In this document: positions 42,807 through 50,164 of the stretch, one piece after another | Layout of the letters: every line of letters starts with the position of its first letter | Numbering within the stretch: position 1 is the stretch's first letter | NCBI GenBank assembly: GCA_900542735.1 | Contig: UQOS01000005.1 | Span: forward strand, 1-52,927 | Source of the DNA: an uncultured Mycoplasmatota bacterium | GTDB lineage: Bacteria > Bacillota_I > Bacilli_A > RF39 > UBA660 | DNA length: 52,927 bases | Direction of reading: 5' to 3' | Position numbers and translations under genes: made by a program | The notes under the pieces: generated by a model | Databases searched by the model: none | What the model saw: the letters and a program-made list of their open reading frames with translations, nothing else | What the model was told of the DNA's origin: nothing

Positions 42807-44210
42807 GTGAAAAAAATTGTAAAAAATATTACTGAAACTATTATTAGAGTTGTTTTATATATAAGAGTTTCCTCAGAGGAACAGGTCAAACATGGTTATT
42901 CTCTACAATCACAAAGAGAAGGATTAATTGAATATTGTAAGCAAAAAGGATATCAAGTAGTTGAAATCTATGTTGATGAAGGAAAATCAGCAAGATCTAA
43001 ATTAAAAAATCGTACAGAATTGTTAAGACTTATTGAAGATGCTAAACTAAAAAAATTTGATAGAATTGTTTTTTGGAGATTAGACAGGTGGTTTAGAAAT
43101 ATAGCTGATTATTACAAAGTTCAAGAAATATTAGATGAAAATAAAATAGATTGGGAATGCTCAGATGAAGAATATTCTACTACTACATCTAATGGTAGAC
43201 TGCACCTAAACATAAAACTATCTATTGCTCAAAATGAATCTGATCAAACTAGTGATAGAATTAAATTCAATTTTGATAATATGGTTAAGAATGGTAGAGC
43301 TATAACCGGAAATCAAGGTGTACCTCTAGGGTATATGGTTGCCGGTGAAGAAAAAAATAAAAAAGTAGTTAAAAATCCTGAAACTGAACCTATAGCTATT
43401 GATATGCTAGAGTATGTAAAAAAATCAGGAAGTGTTAGAAAAACAGTTATATATATCAATGAAAAATATAACTTAAAAATTTGCTATGATAGTATGAGAC
43501 ACTATTTGATGAATGAAAAATATTATGGCTATTATAGAGGTATAGAGAACTATTGTGAACCTTACATAACGAAACAAGAATTTGATGAAATACAATCATT
43601 AATTAAAAGAAATGTGAAGTGCAATAAAAAGTATGATTATATTTTTAGTGGACTATTGAAATGTCCAATTTGTGGTTGTAAATTAGCTGGGTATCAACAG
43701 ATACATAATAAGGTTAAATATAATAAAATATATAAATATCCATCATATCGTTGTAGACATACTCACTATGATAAATTATGTAATTATCACAAATATCCTC
43801 ATGAAAATGTTATTGAAAATTATTTAATTAATAATATACAAGATGAAATAAAAAAAATAATTCAAAAAAATGAAAATGCAGAAGATAATAAAAATATAAA
43901 AGTAAATAAAATTGATAAAGAAAAAATTAAAGCCAAATTATCGAGATTAACAGATTTATATATAGATGGAATGATACTAAGAGAAAAATATGATCAAGAG
44001 TTTGAAAAACTTAATTTATTATTACAAGAGTCAGAAAAACAAATTATAGAAGAAAAGCGAGATTTAAGCCAATATAAAGAATTTTTAAATTCTGATGCAT
44101 TATCTCTATACAGTAAACTAAATAACAGCTCTAAGCGAATGTTTTGGGCTAAATATATAGAATATATTATATATAACGAAGATGGAACTTACGAAATAAA
44201 GTTCAAATAA
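42807..44210 (+). CDS. int: Large serine integrase of the prophage
   Basis: 467 aa, GTG start with AAGGAAG upstream. The resolvase domain has catalytic Ser22 (YIRVSSEEQ) and the basic motif WRLDRWFR. The recombinase domain has GVPLGYMV and MNEKYYGYYRG, then a zinc ribbon (CPICGCKL, CRHTHYDKLC) and a coiled coil (about 370-430). It lies 10 nt before the attR arm, as usual for serine integrase phages. It is not closely similar to the element 1 recombinase. Confidence 0.95.
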   Translation: MKKIVKNITETIIRVVLYIRVSSEEQVKHGYSLQSQREGLIEYCKQKGYQVVEIYVDEGKSARSKLKNRTELLRLIEDAKLKKFDRIVFWRLDRWFRNIADYYKVQEILDENKIDWECSDEEYSTTTSNGRLHLNIKLSIAQNESDQTSDRIKFNFDNMVKNGRAITGNQGVPLGYMVAGEEKNKKVVKNPETEPIAIDMLEYVKKSGSVRKTVIYINEKYNLKICYDSMRHYLMNEKYYGYYRGIENYCEPYITKQEFDEIQSLIKRNVKCNKKYDYIFSGLLKCPICGCKLAGYQQIHNKVKYNKIYKYPSYRCRHTHYDKLCNYHKYPHENVIENYLINNIQDEIKKIIQKNENAEDNKNIKVNKIDKEKIKAKLSRLTDLYIDGMILREKYDQEFEKLNLLLQESEKQIIEEKRDLSQYKEFLNSDALSLYSKLNNSSKRMFWAKYIEYIIYNEDGTYEIKFK

Positions 44211-44219
44211 TTATTATTA

Positions 44220-44243
44220 TAGCACTAACAATATGAACCATTT
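44220..44243 (+). repeat. attR of the prophage
   Basis: The phage arm TAGCACTAACAATAT (44220-44234) is the inverted partner of 8203-8217 at attL. The shared core ATGAACCATTT is at 44233-44243, with the central TT at 44241-44242. Confidence 0.85.
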
Positions 44244-44519
44244 TCTGCTTTGGACTATGTTACGAGACTTGCCCTTTCTGATGATTTATATAAAATTATT
44301 AAAAATGAGGGTAAAACTGCTATTTTAGTAACACATGATTTAGCAGAAGCTATTTCTTTATCTGATAGAGTAGTTGTGTTAACAAAAAGACCGGCCACAG
44401 TTAAAAAGATTTATGATATTAATTTAACAGACAAATCAACTCCTATTCATAATAGAAAATGTAAAGAGTTTAGTACCTATTATGATGAAATTTGGAGGGA
44501 TTTAGATGTCCACTTATAG
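44244..44519 (+). pseudogene. ABC ATPase, 3' segment
   Basis: Codons continue SALDYVTRLALSDDL, then the H-loop ILVTHDLAEAISLSDRVVVL and the C-terminus. A TTG at 44250 could start a short frame, but it would lack Walker A, the signature and Walker B. The end overlaps the permease start. Confidence 0.9.
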
Positions 44520-45300
44520 TTTAGAACACAAATTATTCTTAAAAAAAATCAAAAGAAATAAATGGTTTGTCCGTTTTAGTCAGTTACTAATTATTATATT
44601 CTTTTTAGGAATATGGGAGTTAAGTAGTGAGCTTGGTTATATTAATACCTTTTTATCTAGTTCTCCTAGTAGAGTGTTTCATACCTTTATTTCTCTTCTA
44701 AAAGATAATAATCTATGGAATCATGTATGGGTAACTGTTTATGAAACTTTAGTTAGTTTTATTTTAGCTTCTGGTATTGGATTTATTATTGCTTCTATTT
44801 TATGGTGGAATAAGACTATTGCCAAAATACTAGACCCCTATCTCACTATTTTAAATTCATTACCTAAAGTAGCACTAGGACCCCTTATTATTATTTGGGT
44901 TGGTGCCAATACAAATTCTATTATTTTTATGGCTCTTTTAATTTCTACTTTTATTACAATTATTAATATTTATCAAGGGTTTATTTCTACAGATCATTAT
45001 TTTATTACTCTCATGCATACTTTTAATGCAAAGAAAAGGCAGATTTTTATTCATTTAATTGTTCCTAGTAATAAAAATAATCTCATAAATTGTCTAAAAG
45101 TAAATATTAGTATGAGTTTAATTGGCGTGATTATGGGTGAATTATTAGTATCTAAAGAAGGTCTTGGATACCTAATTATGTATGGATCACAGGTATTTAA
45201 TATCAATCTAGTGATTACTTCCGTCGTTATTTTAGCTATTATATCTTACTTAATGTATGCATTAATTGCATTTATTGAAAAAAAGACAGTTAAGAATTAG
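44506..45300 (+). CDS. ABC importer permease, SsuC/TauC type
   Basis: 264 aa, about six membrane helices. The cytoplasmic EAA-like loop is near HTFNAKKRQIFIHLIVPSNK. The family exchanges sulfonate, taurine, nitrate or thiamine-precursor substrates. GGAGG lies before the ATG. The gene is intact but is now about 40 kb from its operon promoter, so its expression in the lysogen is uncertain. Confidence 0.88.
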   Translation: MSTYSLEHKLFLKKIKRNKWFVRFSQLLIIIFFLGIWELSSELGYINTFLSSSPSRVFHTFISLLKDNNLWNHVWVTVYETLVSFILASGIGFIIASILWWNKTIAKILDPYLTILNSLPKVALGPLIIIWVGANTNSIIFMALLISTFITIINIYQGFISTDHYFITLMHTFNAKKRQIFIHLIVPSNKNNLINCLKVNISMSLIGVIMGELLVSKEGLGYLIMYGSQVFNINLVITSVVILAIISYLMYALIAFIEKKTVKN

Positions 45301-45314
45301 TTCCTAACTGTCTT
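45283..45314. terminator. Bidirectional terminator between permease and sortase
   Basis: AAGACAGTTA (45283-45292) pairs perfectly with TAACTGTCTT (45305-45314); A- and T-rich flanks suit both directions. It overlaps the ends of both convergent genes. Confidence 0.85.
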
Positions 45315-46037
45315 TATCTTTTTACCTGCTAATAAAATATAAGAGTTATCTGGCTGATAGTAACAAGTCTGCAAAATAATAATATCATCTGTATCTAATA
45401 CTTCTGTATTCGTATCGTATACAGAATTTTCTTTTAAGTATGATAAATGATTATGCCATTCTTCATCTGTAAAATTTAATTTCATATGTTGATAATCTGT
45501 TGTTACCACTAAGATAGAGAAAATTTGATATTCATATGTTTCATTTTCCATTTCCAGTATTATTTTACTATGATTCCTATAAAAAGAATTATCTAAAAAG
45601 TTTTCTAAGATATGAAATTCAGTTTTTAATGTTTTTGAATTATGTCCATAGATTAATATTTTTCTATCGGTTGATAAATTCCTGTAATCCATAAAGGTAG
45701 TACCAATTTTACTAGTTTCTTTTTTTAAATTATGTGTTAAATAATAATCATTATCTGTTGCTTTAACAACAATACTTTCTAAGTCTGTATTTTCTATTTT
45801 TAAAATAGCAATAATGTCATTATTTTGGTAATTATTTCGTAGAGTAATGATACTATTTTTAGAATTTGTTTCCTTATTTATCTCGCTATTTGTGTCTGTA
45901 GTTAATTCTTCTTTTTCAGCAATTACTACTTGTTCATTCTTTAAATTACTGTCATTAGATACAGGAAGTTTATATACAAAAAGAGAAAAAATTATGATAG
46001 CTACTAGGACAATATATTTTTTTAAACTATTCTTCAC
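45297..46037 (-). CDS. Class B-like sortase
   Basis: 246 aa. An N-terminal membrane anchor (8-23) is followed by a sortase fold with catalytic His132 (IYGHNS) and Cys225 (IILQTCYY). The Arg expected about seven residues after Cys in most sortases appears to be Ser232 (DNSYILLA). It joins surface proteins to the wall. The GTG start overlaps the stop of the secreted protein gene, so the two are coupled. Confidence 0.82.
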   Translation of the reverse strand: MKNSLKKYIVLVAIIIFSLFVYKLPVSNDSNLKNEQVVIAEKEELTTDTNSEINKETNSKNSIITLRNNYQNNDIIAILKIENTDLESIVVKATDNDYYLTHNLKKETSKIGTTFMDYRNLSTDRKILIYGHNSKTLKTEFHILENFLDNSFYRNHSKIILEMENETYEYQIFSILVVTTDYQHMKLNFTDEEWHNHLSYLKENSVYDTNTEVLDTDDIIILQTCYYQPDNSYILLAGKKIKTVRN

Positions 46038-47181
46038 AGTTAGTATTTGGTGGTAATGGATAATCTATTTCTATAGGATCTTCTTTGATTACTTCAGGTG
46101 TTGGTGTAGGTTCTACTGGATCTATTACTGGTATAGGAGGTTCTTCTTTATCTTTTTCAAATCTCATTTCTAAATAGAAACCAATATAATAGTTTTGGTA
46201 AATATTCGTCATATATTTACCATTAATATATACATGGGGCATATTTACTTTTTGTGTTGTATCAGTTTCAATATTATTTAAATTTTCTGCTAGAATACTA
46301 TTAGCTATTTTATAAGAATTTTCTTTTCTCATATAAGAGGCAACACTATATAATTCACTATTTTCATCATTAATGGTAGCAGTATCAAAGGTAAATGCTA
46401 ATAGTTTATTATATAGAAAATTATATGCTAGTTCTATTACCTCTTGATTGGTTTCTTTAAAAGATTGTGTATAATTACCATTAAATAGTTCTGCTATAGC
46501 TTTTGTTGGTAGATCTTCTAGTACTTTAGCATCTGTTTGGTATTTTTGATTATAAAAGTCTAAGTAGTATTTGTTTAAGTCTTTACTTCCATTTGGGTAC
46601 TTATCCTTATCTAATATTTTATCAATTTCAGAATCTTTTAACATTTCTTGTGTTACTTTTGAAGTAGAATTTACTCCATATAAACTTTGTAGTGCTGTAT
46701 TTTTAGTACGGTAAAAACCTATTTGTTCTCTTATTTTACTATCTGTAAAAGTGTATGCGTTCGAAATATGAGCACCTATTTCAGAATCTTGATAAGAATC
46801 AAAATCTTCTGTACTTAATATTAGAGAGTTATTAACATAATGATAGTTGTTTTCTGATTCATTTTTGATTTCAATGTTGAAAATATCATCATCACCTGGT
46901 AGAGCACAATTATTCATATAGCCATTTGGAACAAGTATGATACTATCTTCATTAAAATCTTTAGGAATTGTATAGGTTATTTTATATTCCCTTCTTCTTT
47001 TACCATTTTCACTTTTATCGATTACTTCTACTTCACTTTCTAAAATTCCACTGGTAGTTGTAGTCATTTTGTTTTGTTCCGTTTTCCATTTACTATTAGT
47101 TAGTGCTAAAACATTAGTATTAATACACAATAAACAGCTTATTAACAGCATAGTGGTTAACTTTTTAAATTTTTCTTTCAT
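46027..47181 (-). CDS. Secreted surface protein, sortase partner
   Basis: 384 aa with a signal peptide (1-26, LLISCLLCINTNVLA). A large extracellular domain of unknown fold is followed by a Pro-rich stalk (PIPVIDPVEPTPTPEVIKED) ending PLPPNTNCEE. LPPNT is near the end, but the usual membrane span and basic tail are missing. It is the probable substrate or partner of the coupled sortase. Confidence 0.75.
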   Translation of the reverse strand: MKEKFKKLTTMLLISCLLCINTNVLALTNSKWKTEQNKMTTTTSGILESEVEVIDKSENGKRRREYKITYTIPKDFNEDSIILVPNGYMNNCALPGDDDIFNIEIKNESENNYHYVNNSLILSTEDFDSYQDSEIGAHISNAYTFTDSKIREQIGFYRTKNTALQSLYGVNSTSKVTQEMLKDSEIDKILDKDKYPNGSKDLNKYYLDFYNQKYQTDAKVLEDLPTKAIAELFNGNYTQSFKETNQEVIELAYNFLYNKLLAFTFDTATINDENSELYSVASYMRKENSYKIANSILAENLNNIETDTTQKVNMPHVYINGKYMTNIYQNYYIGFYLEMRFEKDKEEPPIPVIDPVEPTPTPEVIKEDPIEIDYPLPPNTNCEE

Positions 47182-47273
47182 GTTATATTTTCCTTTCCTA
47201 TTTTCTAATTGTATTTTATTCCTTGTTGATGGCTAAATATGTCACATGATGGATAAATTTAAAAATTTTTATA

Positions 47274-47302
47274 GAAAAAAACTGTACTCTTAAGCGTACA
47301 GT
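47274..47302 (-). terminator. Terminator of the t6A operon
   Basis: ACTGTAC (47281-47287) pairs perfectly with GTACAGT (47296-47302); seven T follow on the minus strand. Confidence 0.85.
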
Positions 47303-47308
47303 CCGATT

Positions 47309-48322
47309 CTATTTATCATTTGATAACTCTAAACTTGATTTAGGATTTAAAGTTAAATCCGCTCTTTCTCCTAAGATATAAGCATAATATCCACTTGCTG
47401 CTATCATAGCTGCATTATCAGTACAGTATTTAATGTCTGGGAAAGAATAATTAATGTTTTCTTTTTCACAAAGACTAGCTAGTTTTTCCCTAATTCCTTT
47501 ATTGGCTGCAACTCCTCCAGCTACAATTAAGTTATTTACTTGATAATCTTTTAGAGCCTTCATCGTTTTCTTCGTTATAATTTCTACTACTGTATTTTGA
47601 AAAGAAGTAGCTAAATCTTTCTTTCTAATTTCATTACCACGTTGTTCTTCATTATGCACTAAATTGATGACAGCACTTTTTAAACCACTAAAACTAAAAT
47701 CATAACTATTATCATTTAATGGAAGCGGTAATTTATAGGTATCTTCTCCTTCATGAGCCCATTTATCAATAGTAGGTCCACCTGGATAAGGAACTGATAT
47801 TACTCTTGCCACCTTATCATAGCATTCACCAATAGCATCATCTAAAGTACCACCTATTTTTTTAAATTTGTAATGGTCCTTCATATAAATTAATTCCGTA
47901 TGACCACCACTAATTACCAAAGCAATTAAAGGAAAAGTTAATTTATTTACTAATTCGTTAGCATAAATATGTCCTGACATATGATTGACTGGTATTAGAG
48001 GAATGTTATTGACATATGCTAATGTCTTTGCTGCTTCTACTCCTACTAATAGAGAACCAACAAGTCCTGGACCATAGGTTATCGCTATTCCATCGATTTG
48101 TTTGATATCCATATGTGCTTTTTCAAGACATTCTTCAATTACCATCGTAATATTTTTAACATGATTTCTACTAGCAATTTCAGGTACTACTCCTCCAAAA
48201 TCTTTATGAATATCTATCTGTGTTAAAACAACTGTTGAAATCTCTTCACAACCATTTTTAACAATAGATGCACTGGTTTCATCACAACTAGTTTCTATTC
48301 CTAATATGTATACATCTTTCAT
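47309..48322 (-). CDS. tsaD: tRNA t6A threonylcarbamoyltransferase
   Basis: 337 aa, full length. Metal-binding HxxxH in VNHMSGHIYA, ASKHA/ASNZ signature GIETSCDETSASIVK, and VAGGVAANKGIR. It transfers the threonylcarbamoyl group to A37 of ANN-decoding tRNAs with TsaB and TsaE, encoded upstream in the same operon. Confidence 0.96.
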   Translation of the reverse strand: MKDVYILGIETSCDETSASIVKNGCEEISTVVLTQIDIHKDFGGVVPEIASRNHVKNITMVIEECLEKAHMDIKQIDGIAITYGPGLVGSLLVGVEAAKTLAYVNNIPLIPVNHMSGHIYANELVNKLTFPLIALVISGGHTELIYMKDHYKFKKIGGTLDDAIGECYDKVARVISVPYPGGPTIDKWAHEGEDTYKLPLPLNDNSYDFSFSGLKSAVINLVHNEEQRGNEIRKKDLATSFQNTVVEIITKKTMKALKDYQVNNLIVAGGVAANKGIREKLASLCEKENINYSFPDIKYCTDNAAMIAASGYYAYILGERADLTLNPKSSLELSNDK

Positions 48323-48748
48323 TTACATCAACTCTTTTTCCATTAATATTCCGTCAATTCCTTGATAGTATTTTCTTCTTACTGCTACTTTAGAAAAATC
48401 AAATTTTTCATACAGATGAATTGCTTTTATATTCGTTTCTTTTACTTCTAAAGTTATACTTTTGACATTATGGCTTATACATTCATTTACCATATATTCT
48501 AATAATTTACTGGCTATTTTTTGATTTTGGTATTCTTCTAGTACATTAATATTAATAATTTCAGCTCTTTCATACATTATATAGTAATTTATAAAGGCAA
48601 CTGGTTCTCCATTTGTTAAATATGTCAAGTAATTTGTAAATTGATTATTTTTAATATCTTCTTTTACACTTTTACTTGTCAGTATTTTAGGAAATAGTTC
48701 CGATAATTTATCAATGTATAATGATTCTTCTTCTATTTTTTCTATCAT
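48323..48748 (-). CDS. rimI: Ribosomal-protein N-acetyltransferase
   Basis: 141 aa GNAT fold. Acetyl-CoA loop near EYQNQKIASKLLEYM, and LEVKETNIKAIHLYEKFDF. The position between tsaB and tsaD is the standard RimI location in Bacillota. Confidence 0.9.
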   Translation of the reverse strand: MIEKIEEESLYIDKLSELFPKILTSKSVKEDIKNNQFTNYLTYLTNGEPVAFINYYIMYERAEIININVLEEYQNQKIASKLLEYMVNECISHNVKSITLEVKETNIKAIHLYEKFDFSKVAVRRKYYQGIDGILMEKELM

Positions 48749-49383
48749 ATTAACTCTAGATTTTGTTTTTCCTCAGCCTCTGTTTGTTTTAAATAAATAG
48801 GGTTTACAGAATGAGGATTAATACCTTCCTTAGCGGTAAATGTATTTACAATTTTTTCAATATTTGGATTATAACTTTCTGTTTCTATATTTTCAAATTT
48901 TTGGTTACTTATATATGCAAATTTATCAAGTAATTGTCCTGTAGCACATTTTAAAGTTTCTAATGATATGTATTGTGGTTTTAAAATAGGCATATTATCT
49001 TTACTATAAATAGCTCCATATACATAGCCTCTTCTTGCATCTATTAATGGTACTTTTATTATATCATCTTCTTTGCTTGAGATAGCCATTGCTTCTAAAC
49101 TAGAGATAGTTACAATTTCTTTCTTTAAAGAGTAAGCATATGTTTTAGCAATTGTTACTCCTACTCTTATCCCTGTAAAGGAACCTGGACCGTTTACTAC
49201 TATAATTTTATCTATATCATTTGGTTCTAAATTATTTTGTTTTAGCATTGTATCTATTTCTTTTAATGTATAACTTGATAAATCTTTTCCTAAATCTTTT
49301 TTTACTTCTGATACTAGTTTTTTATCTACTACTAAGCCTGTATATAGATAACTTGTAGTAGTATCTATATACAAAATTTTCAT
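48745..49383 (-). CDS. tsaB: t6A biosynthesis dimerisation protein
   Basis: 212 aa. ILYIDTTTSYLYTGLV, VNGPGSFTGIRVGV and LIDARRGYVYGAIY are TsaB landmarks. It forms the TsaB-TsaD heterodimer. Overlaps rimI by 4 nt. Confidence 0.93.
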   Translation of the reverse strand: MKILYIDTTTSYLYTGLVVDKKLVSEVKKDLGKDLSSYTLKEIDTMLKQNNLEPNDIDKIIVVNGPGSFTGIRVGVTIAKTYAYSLKKEIVTISSLEAMAISSKEDDIIKVPLIDARRGYVYGAIYSKDNMPILKPQYISLETLKCATGQLLDKFAYISNQKFENIETESYNPNIEKIVNTFTAKEGINPHSVNPIYLKQTEAEEKQNLELI

Positions 49384-49847
49384 AGTACTGCCTCACATAA
49401 ATCTTCATACTGTTGTCCATAAGGTGTAATTAAGAAAATACGAGTATTTTCATCTTCTTCTGATAGTTTTATTTTAATTTCTAATCTTTCTTCTGGAAGA
49501 TAATCTTTAATCATATCTGACCATTCTATAATCACAACTCCACCACTGTGGTAGTATTCTTCGATTCCAAGATCATCTACTTTACCATCCAAGCGATATA
49601 CGTCCATATGGTATAGATCCATTTCTCCTGATGTATATTCTTTTATAATATTGAAGGTTGGACTAGTAATAGCTTCTTCTATTCCTAATGAAGATGCAAA
49701 TCCTTTTGTGAAAACAGTTTTTCCACTACCTAAGTCACCTTGTAAACAAATTACCATATTTGGAAATTTTTCTGATTCAATATTTTGAGCAAGTTCAATT
49801 GTATCTTGTTCACTTCTACTTGTTACTTTATATGTCATTTCTATCAC
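49380..49847 (-). CDS. tsaE: t6A biosynthesis ATPase
   Basis: 155 aa. Walker A GDLGSGKTVFTKG, then SPTFNIIKEY and DLYHMDVYRLD. It drives turnover of the t6A complex. First gene of the operon. Confidence 0.94.
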   Translation of the reverse strand: MIEMTYKVTSRSEQDTIELAQNIESEKFPNMVICLQGDLGSGKTVFTKGFASSLGIEEAITSPTFNIIKEYTSGEMDLYHMDVYRLDGKVDDLGIEEYYHSGGVVIIEWSDMIKDYLPEERLEIKIKLSEEDENTRIFLITPYGQQYEDLCEAVL

Positions 49848-49862
49848 CTACTTTATTATAGC

Positions 49863-49892
49863 AAAAAAAAAATAGATTATACAACCTATTTT
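49863..49892 (-). terminator. Terminator after the DUF1292 gene
   Basis: AAATAG and CTATTT form a short stem with a long T-run on the minus strand. Confidence 0.55.
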
Positions 49893-49906
49893 TCTTCTTT
49901 CTATTA

Positions 49907-50155
49907 TTATGCTTGTTGTGGTTTTAAATATTTAGCTAATAATTCAATTATCTTTTCGTCTTTAACGACAGCTACAGCTTTTTCCCCATCTACTTCTGTT
50001 TCTTCTAAAAACTTGAATTTTCCTAATACTTCTTCTTCATTTTCAGATACTTGGACTACAAGATAGTAGTTTTTATTTTGATAAACAGCTTGATTTAAAA
50101 CCATATATTTTTCTTTATTTCCTAAAGTTAAAATATTATTTATTAAATTTCCCAT
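49907..50155 (-). CDS. DUF1292 protein (YrzB-like)
   Basis: 82 aa. NKEKYMVLNQAVYQNKNYYL and FKFLEETEVDGEKAVAVVKD match the DUF1292 pattern. Small cytoplasmic protein, function unknown. Located 10 nt after the large coiled-coil gene. Confidence 0.8.
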   Translation of the reverse strand: MGNLINNILTLGNKEKYMVLNQAVYQNKNYYLVVQVSENEEEVLGKFKFLEETEVDGEKAVAVVKDEKIIELLAKYLKPQQA

Positions 50156-50164
50156 TTTATCCTC

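Larger units (their letters stand above)
8195..44242. mobile_element. 36-kb podovirus-like prophage
   Basis: It lies between attL and attR within the Walker B codons of the ABC ATPase. It has complete modules: lysis, tail/ejection, head, packaging, late regulator, early genes, replication, lysogeny and a serine integrase at the right end. No tail tape measure, tube or sheath gene was found, and head genes are followed by adaptor and nozzle-like genes, so short-tailed morphology is inferred. No obvious disruption of essential genes is seen, so it may be inducible. Confidence 0.92.

Noticed and set aside
46021..46040. Programmed frameshift joining the secreted protein to the sortase membrane helix
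   Set aside because: The overlap fits ordinary translational coupling; no convincing slippery site with a downstream structure was seen.
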